Notes under the pieces: model-generated
What the model saw: the letters and a program-made list of their open reading frames with translations, nothing else
Told to the model about the DNA's origin: nothing
Database searches by the model: none
Shown here: in pieces, positions 1-7,426 of the stretch
Position numbering within the stretch: the first letter of the stretch is position 1
Layout: every line of letters starts with the position of its first letter
Made by a program: the position numbers and the translations under genes
Assembly (NCBI RefSeq): GCF_019424165.1
Contig: NZ_JAHZAA010000011.1
Coordinates: 1-26,053, forward strand
Length of the DNA: 26,053 nt
Reading direction: 5' to 3'
Source of the DNA: Desulfovibrio sp.
Lineage (GTDB): Bacteria > Desulfobacterota > Desulfovibrionia > Desulfovibrionales > Desulfovibrionaceae

Positions 1-297
1 CGGTTCGGCGAATTTTCTTCGCCGCGCTCAGGCTCAATCCGTTCCCGTGTCGCGAAGTGGGAATTTGCCTCAAAGGGGCGTAACTGTCAACCAGTTTTCT
101 TCATTTTTTTCAAAATATTGCCCAATCAAATCGCCATAATGCCGATTTATCAGCCAGGGACGCGGCTTTAAGCGCCTTTTCCACCGTATGGATTTTATAC
201 ATTTTCAATAACACAAGCGGTTTGCAACGCCATGTATTGGCACTCCGCGGCAAAAATCTGCCCCCGCGCTGCTGTGCGTCTGCCGCAAGCAGGCTTG
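1..297. other. Intergenic region downstream of mltD
   Basis: I see no gene here. Positions 6-24 form a small hairpin with 7-bp arms (CGGCGAA/TTCGCCG). On the minus strand TTGACA (85-90) lies 17 nt ahead of CAAATT (62-67), a poor -10. This could be a weak promoter for a leftward gene beyond the window. The stretch from about 95 to 240 is AT-richer than its surroundings. No clear terminator for the transglycosylase gene was found. Confidence 0.3.
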
Positions 298-1974
298 CTA
301 CTGCTCCACCACCAGCACGGATCCGGCACGCAGGGTCTTTTCATCCACGCCGTTCCAGCGCTTGAGGTCTTCAACACTTACATTATGTTCGCGGGCGATC
401 TTCCACAGACTGTCTCTGGCCTGCACAAGATAGGTATTTTTGGCGGCTTTTGCCGCTCCGGCACTGGCCTTGCGGCCCACTCTGCCGTCAGAGCCGCCGG
501 AAACCGGCCCGCTCTGGGCCACGGCCCGGCCGGGGATGCGCAGCACGGTTCCGGCATGGATCATATTGGGGCTGCTTATATTATTATGTTCCTGAAGGTC
601 CTTCACGTTGATGTTGTACTGGCGGGCCACGGCATACAGGGTTTCACCAGCCTGAAGCGTATGGCTGCCGCCCTGTGCCGCCGACTGCGCCACCTGCCGC
701 CCTGCCGGCTGCGACGAAGCCCGCCCACGGTTGCCGGACTGGGCCTGAGCCTTGTTGTCCAGCGCGGCCACAGCCCTGGCGGACATATCCACCGAGCGCG
801 GCGCAAGCACTGTCTGCCCCGCACTGAGGCGGCTTTCGCCGGGGTTGAGAGCGCGCAACTGCGCCGCGGGGATGCCGCTGCGTCGGCTGATCTTGTCCCA
901 CGAGTCCGCATTGCTGGCCACACGCACCGCCCCCCAGTCCGCATAGGCGGTGCAGCGGGGCGAAGACAGAAAGGCCATGGCCTGGCGCTCTATTCTGGCA
1001 GGAACATACACAAAGGTGGAGCGGTTCGTATCAGTGATGCGGCGCTTGTGGTGACGGTTATAGGAAGCAAAATCGCCCCAGTTCATGCCGCAGGCATCAG
1101 CCAGCCCGTTGAGATCGGTTCCGGGGCGCGCCGTAAGGCGCAGCACACCGGGCGCGTTTTCGGGGTTGATCGGCTCGAAGCCCAGTTCGGGCAGATTGCG
1201 CATGATTTTTGTAACCGCCAGAAAACGTGGCACATACTGTTTGGTTTCATCGCGCAGCTGCGCTTTTTCATCCAGCATATGGTTGCGGGCCTTGACCTCA
1301 AAAAAGTCCTTGCCGCCTGTGCCTGCCTTGGCGCGGCCGATCTTGCCCTCACCCGCGTTATAAGCCGCGATGGCCGTGGGCCAGTCGCCGAAATACTCGT
1401 GAAGCTTCTGTAGGTAATCCGCCGCGGCCTCCGTGGATTCATAAGGATCAAGGCGCTCGTCGGTAAACCAGTTCTGCGTCAGCCCGAAGCGCTCGCCCGT
1501 AGGCGGCATGAACTGCCAGGCCCCGGTAGCGCCTACGGGCGAACGGGCGTCCACCCTGTAACCGCTTTCCACAATGGCGAGGTAGGCCAGTTCCTCTGGC
1601 ATACCGCGTGAACGGAACACCTTGCGCGCATAGGACAGGTAGTTTTCCGCACGCTTTGAGAACACGCACACGGAATTGCGCCCCTTGCGCAGGAAGTATT
1701 TATATTGGCGCGCCACATCATCCATTGCTTCCGGGGGCAGGCTTTTATCCACATGTCCGGTGGAATTGAGGGCAGCGACCTCTTTGGGACTCAAGGGCGT
1801 GGGGTCATCATCAGGGACGGAAAAAGAAGCACCGCCGCCGCCCGAGCCACCCTGGCGCGAGGCGCAGCCTCCGGCCAGCAGCAGGCAGCACAGGGCAGCC
1901 AGCACACAAAAGCGAATACCGGCAACTGTTCCCTTGCGTCCTTGCGCGACAGTGTCCATAGTATGTTCCGTCAT
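298..1974 (-). CDS. mltD: Membrane-bound lytic murein transglycosylase (MltD-like) with LysM domains
   Basis: This enzyme cleaves peptidoglycan glycan strands non-hydrolytically, giving 1,6-anhydro-muropeptides, and is expected to sit in the outer membrane facing the periplasm. The ATG at 1974 is chosen because AAGGAG lies 6 nt upstream; an in-frame start at 2025 has no such site. The 558-residue protein has a hydrophobic signal with a lipobox-like LLAGGC ending at Cys37. A transglycosylase SLT domain covers about 105-225: AIVESGY carries the likely catalytic Glu136, followed by GAWQFMP and AAYNAGEG. Two clear LysM repeats lie at about 437-481 and 513-558, and a weaker LysM-like stretch lies near 350-395. 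This order matches MltD of enterobacteria. The gene is divergent from the downstream rRNA methyltransferase gene. Family assignment is firm; the symbol MltD rests on architecture. Confidence 0.9.
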   Translation of the reverse strand: MTEHTMDTVAQGRKGTVAGIRFCVLAALCCLLLAGGCASRQGGSGGGGASFSVPDDDPTPLSPKEVAALNSTGHVDKSLPPEAMDDVARQYKYFLRKGRNSVCVFSKRAENYLSYARKVFRSRGMPEELAYLAIVESGYRVDARSPVGATGAWQFMPPTGERFGLTQNWFTDERLDPYESTEAAADYLQKLHEYFGDWPTAIAAYNAGEGKIGRAKAGTGGKDFFEVKARNHMLDEKAQLRDETKQYVPRFLAVTKIMRNLPELGFEPINPENAPGVLRLTARPGTDLNGLADACGMNWGDFASYNRHHKRRITDTNRSTFVYVPARIERQAMAFLSSPRCTAYADWGAVRVASNADSWDKISRRSGIPAAQLRALNPGESRLSAGQTVLAPRSVDMSARAVAALDNKAQAQSGNRGRASSQPAGRQVAQSAAQGGSHTLQAGETLYAVARQYNINVKDLQEHNNISSPNMIHAGTVLRIPGRAVAQSGPVSGGSDGRVGRKASAGAAKAAKNTYLVQARDSLWKIAREHNVSVEDLKRWNGVDEKTLRAGSVLVVEQ

Positions 1975-2109
1975 ATTGCACTCCTTGTCCGCCCGGCTTG
2001 CCATGCGCCGGGAAGATGCGTACACAGCCGCATGGCCGTGAACGCCCGTTGATCTATATTTTTAGCCCGGCAGCCTGTGGCCGCCGTTTGCCCCCGCGCG
2101 GAGGCGCGC

Positions 2110-2916
2110 ATGCATATCCAATCTGAAGAAGCCCCGCTTCTGCCGGGACTCAAGCCCGTGCTGGAGCTGTTGTCCAGCGACCCGCAGCGTGTTGACTGCG
2201 TATTCTGCAAGAAAGGGCTTCGCAGCCCCGAGGCCCGCGAGGTGCAAGACCTCTGCCGGAAAAATGATATTCGCTTTACGCTGGTGGAACAGGCCGCGCT
2301 TGACCGGCTGTGTCGTCCGGGCGGCCCCAGGCGCGGCGACACGCGGGAAGCCGGACGTGACGCCGTGGCCCATCAGGGTGTGGTGGCCCGGCTGGCCGCA
2401 ACCAGCTTTTGCGAGCTGGAGCATATTTTTGCAGCCGTGGAGCAAGCCCCTCTGCCCATAATCCTGGCCCTTGACCAGGTGCAGGACCCCGGCAACGTGG
2501 GTACGCTCTGCCGCACCCTGTACGCTCTGGGGGGCGCGGGCATTATTCTGCCGCGCCACAACAGCGCCTACCTTGGCCCTGCCGCCCGGCGCTCTGCCGC
2601 CGGTGCGCTGGAGCATCTGCCCGTAGCGCGCGTCACCAATCTGGGGCATGCGCTGGACAGCGCCGAAGAAGCGGGCCTGATGATTTACGGCGCCGGAGGC
2701 CAGAACGGACCCGCCAGTGTGGACGCTTTTGCCGAACCCATGCGCCTGCCCGCCGTGCTGGTACTGGGCAATGAAGAAAAAGGCCTGCGCCCGGGCATTG
2801 TCAAACGGTGCGCGCACATGCTGCGCATACCGCTGGCGCGGTCTTTCGATTCGCTCAACGTGGCCCAGGCCGGGGCTATCTTGCTGGGCCTGACCGCCGC
2901 ACGGCTCAAGCCCTAA
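2110..2916 (+). CDS. rlmB: TrmH/SpoU-family RNA 2'-O-methyltransferase (RlmB-like)
   Basis: This is a SAM-dependent 2'-O-ribose methyltransferase of the SPOUT class. The closest functional type is RlmB, which methylates G2251 of 23S rRNA, but other TrmH members share the fold. The ATG at 2110 has GGAGG 6 nt upstream; a GTG at 2077 in frame is less likely. The protein is 268 residues. An N-terminal substrate-binding region starts with PGLKPVLELL. The three SPOUT motifs follow: NVGTLCRTL (129-137) with the conserved Asn and Arg, VLGNEEKGL (218-226), and IPLARSFDSLNVAQA (240-254), which form the knotted SAM site. A low-complexity linker containing GGPRRGD separates the two parts. Which RNA site it modifies cannot be told from sequence alone. 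Confidence 0.88.
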   Translation: MHIQSEEAPLLPGLKPVLELLSSDPQRVDCVFCKKGLRSPEAREVQDLCRKNDIRFTLVEQAALDRLCRPGGPRRGDTREAGRDAVAHQGVVARLAATSFCELEHIFAAVEQAPLPIILALDQVQDPGNVGTLCRTLYALGGAGIILPRHNSAYLGPAARRSAAGALEHLPVARVTNLGHALDSAEEAGLMIYGAGGQNGPASVDAFAEPMRLPAVLVLGNEEKGLRPGIVKRCAHMLRIPLARSFDSLNVAQAGAILLGLTAARLKP

Positions 2917-3322
2917 AGTCCGGCTGCCCTGGCGGTCGCCAGCGGCACCCGCCGGGCCTGATGCATCTGCGGCTGCACCACGCAGGGCGATTACGCCCAC
3001 TGCAGCGAACAGTGGCAACAAAAGTTCGCACTGCCGCGCAACCGTCACGGATGCATACGGGGTCCAACCTACATACGATTGCTGTTTCAGACAACAGGAA
3101 AAGGAAATGTCATTGACATTTCCTTTTCCTGTTAAAAGACAGAATCTCTCTGAATTTTCTCTAGACTTGCCCTGATCCGCACATTCGCCAGCTACATATA
3201 CGCTCTTTTGTACACAGTACGGATTATACCAGTGCCGATACATGAAGCATCGCCTGCTGTTGCTCGCGCCGGGATGCTTTCCCGGCGGCGTGTATGCCGT
3301 GTTTGCCGCGCCACATTTTCAG
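2917..3322. other. Intergenic region between convergent rlmB and fliQ
   Basis: No gene is supported. It holds the perfect palindrome at 3093-3133 and a second hairpin at 3267-3287 (arms CGCCGGGA/TCCCGGCG, loop TGCTT). The second lies just past the fliQ stop and may stabilise or end that transcript, though no U-tract follows it. The 3134-3250 part is AT-richer than the flanking genes. Confidence 0.5.
3093..3133. repeat. Perfect 41-bp palindrome (20 bp arms, 1 nt centre)
   Basis: Left arm 3093-3112 begins AACAGGAAAAGG and ends GTCA. The right arm 3114-3133 is its exact reverse complement, around a single T at 3113. It lies between two convergent genes, so a bidirectional terminator or 3'-end stabiliser is the simplest reading. 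It lacks a U-tract on either strand, and its arms are purine-rich on one side and pyrimidine-rich on the other, unlike the GC-rich terminators elsewhere in the window. Confidence 0.85.
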
Positions 3323-3592
3323 CTACCGCACATAGTTTGGAATATTGATAAAGACATCGCGCGTGAAGGTGATCATGCGCTCCATAAGCCAGGGCAAAGC
3401 CAGCAGCAGGGTCAGAAACATGCAAACAATCTTGGGGATGAAGGTCAGCGTCATCTCCTGGATCTGGGTGGCAGCCTGAATGACGCTCACAATCACCCCC
3501 ACGCCCAGCCCAACGCCCAGCATGGGCAAAGCCATCATAAGGCACAACTCGATGGCCTGGCGGCCAAAGCCGATAACAAAATCAGGAGACAT
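3323..3592 (-). CDS. fliQ: Flagellar type III export protein FliQ
   Basis: FliQ is a small integral membrane component of the flagellar export gate, packed around FliP and FliR in the MS ring. The 89-residue length is typical for the family. Two long hydrophobic helices are visible at about 13-42 and 52-72, and the family signature IQAATQIQEMTLTFIPKI is at about 38-55. The ATG at 3592 has GTGAGG 7 nt upstream. It follows fliP after a 91-nt gap and is the last flagellar gene on this strand in the window. The usual next gene, fliR, is not present between here and the convergent rlmB, so it must lie elsewhere. Confidence 0.95.
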   Translation of the reverse strand: MSPDFVIGFGRQAIELCLMMALPMLGVGLGVGVIVSVIQAATQIQEMTLTFIPKIVCMFLTLLLALPWLMERMITFTRDVFINIPNYVR

Positions 3593-3683
3593 GGCGTAAC
3601 CTCACGGGAATTTTTTGACACTGCCGCAACCGGCGGCTCTTTTAATTCAAGATTGATGCCAGAATACCTGTGGCTGCGCCCGG

Positions 3684-4478
3684 TCATAGCAGAAAGCTGT
3701 TGACCAGCGATCCCACCAGCAGGTTCCAGCCGTCCACCATCACAAAAAGCAGCAACTTGAACGGCATGGAGACCATCATGGGCGGCAGCATCATCATGCC
3801 CATGGCAAGCAGGACACTGGAAATCACCATGTCCAGCACAAGAAAAGGAATATAGATGAGAAAGCCGATGGTGAAGGCCGTTTTCAGCTCACTGATAACA
3901 TAGGCCGCCGCCAGAAGCATGGTAGGCACCTCTTCCTTGTTCTTCGGGGCTTCCATATTGCTGATGGAATAGAAGATGGAGAGGTCTTTCTCGCGCGTGT
4001 GTTTGAACATGAAGGAACGCAGCGGAGCCTGGGCTTTGTCCAGAGCTTCCCTGTAGTCAATGCGCTCACTGAGGTAAGGCTGAAGGGCATCGTCATTGAT
4101 CTGCTTGCCCACGGGAAACATGATGACGACCGTCATAAAAATGGCAAGACTTGCCAGAATCTGGGTGGGCGGCAGTTGCTGCACGCCCATGGCCTGACGC
4201 AAGAAGCTGAAGACAATGATGATGCGGGTAAAGCTGGTGACCGTAAGCATGATGGCCGGGGCCACGGAAAGGATGGTCAACAGAAAGAGAATTTCCAGCA
4301 GTATGGAAACTTTTTCAGGCGATTTGGCACCGCCCGCCAGGGTAAGCTGCAAGGTGGGCATGGCCATGTCCTGCGCGGCATGGGCCAGGTGAGGCAGCCA
4401 GAAAAGAAGGCTAGCGGCTGTCAGCCCCGCGAGCCACTTCTTCCATGACGTGTTGAAAATCCTTGTTCTGCGGCTCAT
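3684..4478 (-). CDS. fliP: Flagellar type III export protein FliP
   Basis: FliP forms the core of the export gate with FliQ and FliR. The 264-residue protein has a cleavable-type signal (WKKWLAGLTAASLLFWLPHLAHA, seen as a basic start, a hydrophobic core and an AHA end). It also has the conserved stretch with FTRIIIVFSFLRQA and GVQQLPPTQIL near residues 82-110, and the C-terminal helices with FLIYIPFLVLDMVISSVLL. The family's PxxMVSMPFKLLLFVMVDGW motif is present near the end. The ATG at 4478 lies inside the end of fliO, giving a 68-nt overlap. Upstream of this ATG there is AGG 6 nt away and GGAG 10 nt away, and the signal peptide would be lost with any later start. Confidence 0.95.
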   Translation of the reverse strand: MSRRTRIFNTSWKKWLAGLTAASLLFWLPHLAHAAQDMAMPTLQLTLAGGAKSPEKVSILLEILFLLTILSVAPAIMLTVTSFTRIIIVFSFLRQAMGVQQLPPTQILASLAIFMTVVIMFPVGKQINDDALQPYLSERIDYREALDKAQAPLRSFMFKHTREKDLSIFYSISNMEAPKNKEEVPTMLLAAAYVISELKTAFTIGFLIYIPFLVLDMVISSVLLAMGMMMLPPMMVSMPFKLLLFVMVDGWNLLVGSLVNSFLL

Positions 4479-5076
4479 GCTGCGCCTGCTCCTCGGTCAG
4501 AAGGGTTATGTGCTGGTCGGTAACGCCCAGCAGCAACCTTCTATTCAAGAAGCGTACCACCATCAGCCCCTTGCGCGGGCCCAGTGGCAATTGCGCCTCC
4601 ATAACCAGCGCCCCCTTGGGCAGCGCGCCAGGGCGCGGCAGAAAATTGAATTTGCCGAAGCGCCGCACCAGCCAGACCACCAGCCACAGCAGCGCTACCA
4701 GAAGAAAAAGTATGCCCACGGCCTGCGCGTAGCCGCCCCACGAAAAAGAAGTTCCGCCAAGGCCTGCTCCATGCGCCGCCGCGCTGCCTGCCACATCGCC
4801 CGCAAGGCCGCTTTCCAGGCTGTCGCCCAAACTCTCGGCAACGTGGCCTGCTGCCTGGGCCGCAGCACCAAGACCCTGCCGCGTCAGTTCCGCAGCACGT
4901 TCCACAACCTGCTCCAGCCCGCCGGGCAGGCCTGAAACAGCGTCCGGCGCGGCCACTGACGGCGCGGCCGCCTCGACGGTGCCGCGCACGGCCTGTCCCG
5001 CCACGCCATTGGCCGGAACAGTAGCAGAAAGGGCCAGAGCACCCGCTGCAAACACGGCATGCACAAGGCTAGCCAA
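4411..5076 (-). CDS. fliO: Flagellar biosynthesis protein FliO
   Basis: FliO is a membrane scaffold that helps FliP assemble. The 221-residue protein has a hydrophobic, signal-like N-terminus, an Ala/Gly-rich region with a helical segment (about 50-95), and a transmembrane helix at about 115-138. A cytoplasmic domain follows, with the typical PKGALVMEAQLPLGPRKGLMV-type strand pattern (about 148-170) and LLLGVTDQHITLL. The predicted start is a TTG at 5076 that overlaps the fliN stop by 8 nt, with AAGGG about 9 nt upstream; this suggests translation coupled to fliN. A GTG four codons later is an alternative. The periplasmic region is longer than in enterobacterial FliO. Confidence 0.85.
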   Translation of the reverse strand: MASLVHAVFAAGALALSATVPANGVAGQAVRGTVEAAAPSVAAPDAVSGLPGGLEQVVERAAELTRQGLGAAAQAAGHVAESLGDSLESGLAGDVAGSAAAHGAGLGGTSFSWGGYAQAVGILFLLVALLWLVVWLVRRFGKFNFLPRPGALPKGALVMEAQLPLGPRKGLMVVRFLNRRLLLGVTDQHITLLTEEQAQHEPQNKDFQHVMEEVARGADSR

Positions 5077-5635
5077 GCTGCTTCACCCTTTCAATGGGGC
5101 TGATGATGTCAGTAAGGCGCACGCCGAATTTTTCGTTAATGACCACGGCCTCGCCGCGCGCCACCAGCTTGCCGTTGACGTACACTTCCAGCGGTTCGCC
5201 GGCCAGCTTGTTCAGTTCCACCACCGAACCCTGCCCCAATTGCAGCAGTTCGTTGATAAGCAGACGGGTACGGCCCAGTTCCGCCGACACGTCCAGCGGA
5301 ATATCAAGAATAAAGTCCAGTTCGCGCTTGAGCTTGTTGTCGCCGGGCTGGCGCGCCATTTCGGTCATATCCTTGAAATGGGCATCCGTAACCTGGCCTC
5401 CCATGCCCGCACCCGCGCCGCCAAAGGACTGGTGAGGCTGCTTTTCCTCTTCTTCGGCCATGCTTGCGGCCCATTGGGCGGCCAGCGCCTCATCGGCCAG
5501 GTGCTGGGCATCAGCACCGGCAGCCGCAGCGCCGGTTTCGGCCGCATCGGGAGCGGGAGCGGCGGCGGTCTCAGCCTCCTTGGCAAGTTCGGCTTCCCAC
5601 TGGGCGGCCAGATCGTCCTGATCTTCCTGAGACAT
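5069..5635 (-). CDS. fliN: Flagellar motor switch protein FliN
   Basis: FliN is a C-ring component that works with FliM and FliG in switching and as an export docking site. The 188-residue protein ends in a SpoA domain (about 107-182) with LDIPLDVSAELGRT, LLQLGQGSVVELNKLAGEP and VNGKLVARGEAVVI, all typical of FliN. The N-terminal 100 residues are acidic and Ala-rich. They contain the motif LAAQW twice, at residues 9-13 and 51-55, each followed by an acidic helix. GAGGTG lies 4 nt before the ATG at 5635. The gene starts the fliN-O-P-Q block; fliL lies 292 nt upstream with a hairpin-rich spacer between them. Confidence 0.95.
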   Translation of the reverse strand: MSQEDQDDLAAQWEAELAKEAETAAAPAPDAAETGAAAAGADAQHLADEALAAQWAASMAEEEEKQPHQSFGGAGAGMGGQVTDAHFKDMTEMARQPGDNKLKRELDFILDIPLDVSAELGRTRLLINELLQLGQGSVVELNKLAGEPLEVYVNGKLVARGEAVVINEKFGVRLTDIISPIERVKQLG

Positions 5636-5647
5636 AGGTCACCTCGT

Positions 5648-5732
5648 TAGAGCATTGTAAAAGAAACTGCTCTAGAACAGATTAACTTTGAAAGCGCATA
5701 CGGTTTCAAAGCTGCTGGACGCTCGTTCCAGC
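5648..5732. repeat. Cluster of three inverted repeats upstream of fliN
   Basis: Three hairpins follow each other: TAGAGCA (5648-5654)/TGCTCTA (5668-5674), CTTTGAAA (5686-5693)/TTTCAAAG (5704-5711), and GCTGGA (5714-5719)/TCCAGC (5727-5732). They fill the spacer just ahead of the fliN ribosome binding site. The arrangement resembles dispersed REP-like intergenic elements, or an RNA processing/attenuation region inside the fli operon. I found no second full copy in this window; the GCTCTAGAAC string recurs once near 13769. Confidence 0.6.
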
Positions 5733-5927
5733 CCCTGGCAGCGCAAGCAGCCTGCGCGGCCTTTTCATGCACGGCTTCCTGCCGCGATGGCTGAAGCTGT
5801 GCCTGCCCCGTCAACGGCGACCTGCGCGGCTGCCGAAGCATCCTCAAATAAAACTTGCCTGTGCCTGATGTGCCGATGCTGCGCGTGGGGCCTGAACACC
5901 GGACACGCCCGGCCTGCCGAGGCCCGT

Positions 5928-6563
5928 CTATTCCACTACAAAATCCGTAAAAAACACACGCACAACGCGCTGCGCACCCAGAATCTGGTTGAGACGCGCC
6001 GCCACTTCGGCCTTGAGCAAAACCTTACCGTCGGGGCTGGCGATGTCGGCATAGCTCTTGCCTGCCAGCAGCATGATGATGGCATCGCGGATGCGGGCAT
6101 TGTTGGCTTGCAGGGCCGCCGACACATCGGCGTTCACTTCCACTTCCATCCCCATCTTGAGATAGCGCCGTCCCGAGGGGTCCGCCAGATTGACCGTCAC
6201 AGGGGGCAGCGGCAGCACCATGCCCCCGCTGCGGGGCAGGTCGCTCTGCCGTTCAATGCGTACATCCGTACCGGATGCGGGCTGCCCGCCGGGCAGTCCG
6301 GCGGCATGCCCGTCCTGCCTCGCTCCGGAAGCCGCGCCACGCTCTGCGGGCCTGTCTCCGCCCGTCGCCTCCGGCGACGAAACGGCAGCACCATTGGCCG
6401 GCGTGCGCAGATACAGCCACCAGTATCCGCCAAGCCCCGCACCGCTCAAGGTCATGAGCAATATCGCCAGAATAATGACGATGCGCTTGAGCCGGGACTT
6501 CTTTTTGGGATTTTCAGCCTGCCCCTCGGGCAGGGCCGGGGCGTCTTTTTCCTTGGCCGCCAT
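5928..6563 (-). CDS. fliL: Flagellar basal body-associated protein FliL
   Basis: FliL is a single-pass inner-membrane protein that surrounds the stator and affects motor torque. The 211-residue protein has a basic cytoplasmic start (NPKKKSRLKR), a transmembrane helix at about 27-50, and a variable Gly/Pro/Ala-rich periplasmic linker. The conserved domain follows, with VTVNLADPSGRRYLKMGMEVEV, IRDAIIMLLAGKSYADI, and a C-terminal VVRVFFTDFVVE, the hallmark ending of the family. GGAG lies 6 nt before the ATG at 6563. It is the first flagellar gene after the sigma-54-like promoter at 6690-6705. Confidence 0.93.
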   Translation of the reverse strand: MAAKEKDAPALPEGQAENPKKKSRLKRIVIILAILLMTLSGAGLGGYWWLYLRTPANGAAVSSPEATGGDRPAERGAASGARQDGHAAGLPGGQPASGTDVRIERQSDLPRSGGMVLPLPPVTVNLADPSGRRYLKMGMEVEVNADVSAALQANNARIRDAIIMLLAGKSYADIASPDGKVLLKAEVAARLNQILGAQRVVRVFFTDFVVE

Positions 6564-6689
6564 AATAAACTCCGTTGGCCTGACGCGGACATAACGGCAA
6601 AGCCGTGCCGCGTGCGATTTTTATGGGCGAGACCTGCACAGCCGGATTCCTCCGCAGCGCCGCCCGCAAAAACCGGCCCCCACAGCTAT

Positions 6690-6705
6690 TGCAGACACTG
6701 TGCCA
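6690..6705 (-). promoter_or_regulatory. Sigma-54 (RpoN) promoter candidate for fliL operon
   Basis: Read on the minus strand, the sequence is TGGCAC-N5-CTGCA, which matches the -24/-12 consensus TGGCAC-N5-TTGCA at all but one position, with the correct GG-to-GC spacing. It starts 4 nt after the yggS stop codon and would give a transcript starting near 6680, about 115 nt ahead of fliL. Sigma-54 control of mid-stage flagellar genes is common in deltaproteobacteria. A small hairpin (ACGGC/GCCGT, 6594-6606) lies in the predicted leader. Confidence 0.6.
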
Positions 6706-6709
6706 GAGG

Positions 6710-7423
6710 TCAGGCTTTGGCCGGGCGCAGCCCGAAAATATCCGTACCTATGCGTACCAGCGTGGCCCCCTCGGTCACGGCCGCCTCAAAATCGCCGCTC
6801 ATTCCCATAGACAGAACAGGCAAAGGCAGACCGGTGCGAGAGCGCAGACCGTCCCGCAGTTCACGCAGGAGGGCAAAATAGGGCCGTGCGGCATCGCCGG
6901 CATCAAAGACCGGTGGCAGGCACATGAGGCCCTGAACATCAAGATGCGGGCAGCTCTCAAGTACATAATCGGCCAAAGCGGGCAAATCTGCAGCCATGAT
7001 GCCGCTTTTTTGTGGTTCAGAGGCGATATTCACCTGAAAAAGCACCGCCTGGCGGGCATCGCCTTCAGCCAGCCGCCGCTCAAAAGCATCGGCCAGCTTG
7101 CGCGAATCAAGCGTATGCACCAGAGCAAAGGCCCCGGCCACCTGCCCGGCCTTGCGACTTTGCACATGGCCGACCATATGCCAGCGGACATGAAGGGCAG
7201 AAGCCGCAACGGCAGCTTCCAGCTCTTCACGTTTCTGCAGGGCCTCCTGCACGTAATTCTCGCCAAAATCCACCTGCCCCGCAGCGGCCACGGCGGCCAC
7301 ATCGCAGGCCGGGTGCAGTTTGGATATGGCAACAAGCGAAACTTCTTCTCTGGCCCGCCCGGCAGCGGCGCAGGCGGCGTCCAGCCTTTCCAGCACGCGA
7401 TGATAGCGATCCAGCAGTTCCAT
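6710..7423 (-). CDS. yggS: PLP homeostasis protein (YggS/PLPBP family)
   Basis: This is a pyridoxal-phosphate binding protein with an alanine-racemase-like TIM barrel and no known enzyme activity; the family controls free PLP and amino-acid pools. The 237-residue length is usual. Lys35 in VAISKLHP is the PLP Schiff-base lysine. FGENYVQE (about 53-60), WHMVGHVQSRK (the family's HFIGxLQxNK motif), VNIASEPQKSG and the phosphate-binding end LSMGMSGDFEAAVTEGATLVRIGT are all present. It starts 3 nt after the era stop, so the two are translated from one message. Confidence 0.93.
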   Translation of the reverse strand: MELLDRYHRVLERLDAACAAAGRAREEVSLVAISKLHPACDVAAVAAAGQVDFGENYVQEALQKREELEAAVAASALHVRWHMVGHVQSRKAGQVAGAFALVHTLDSRKLADAFERRLAEGDARQAVLFQVNIASEPQKSGIMAADLPALADYVLESCPHLDVQGLMCLPPVFDAGDAARPYFALLRELRDGLRSRTGLPLPVLSMGMSGDFEAAVTEGATLVRIGTDIFGLRPAKA

Positions 7424-7426
7424 ACC

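Noticed and set aside
232..1413. Long plus-strand open frame opposite the transglycosylase gene
   Set aside because: It is antisense to a protein with clear SLT and LysM motifs; its own translation is rich in Arg, His and Gly with no family match, typical of GC-rich DNA.
2062..3243. 393-codon minus-strand frame over rlmB
   Set aside because: Shadow of the SPOUT methyltransferase gene; no ribosome binding site or motif.
5688..6881. 397-codon plus-strand frame over fliL
   Set aside because: Antisense to a recognised FliL; low-complexity translation.
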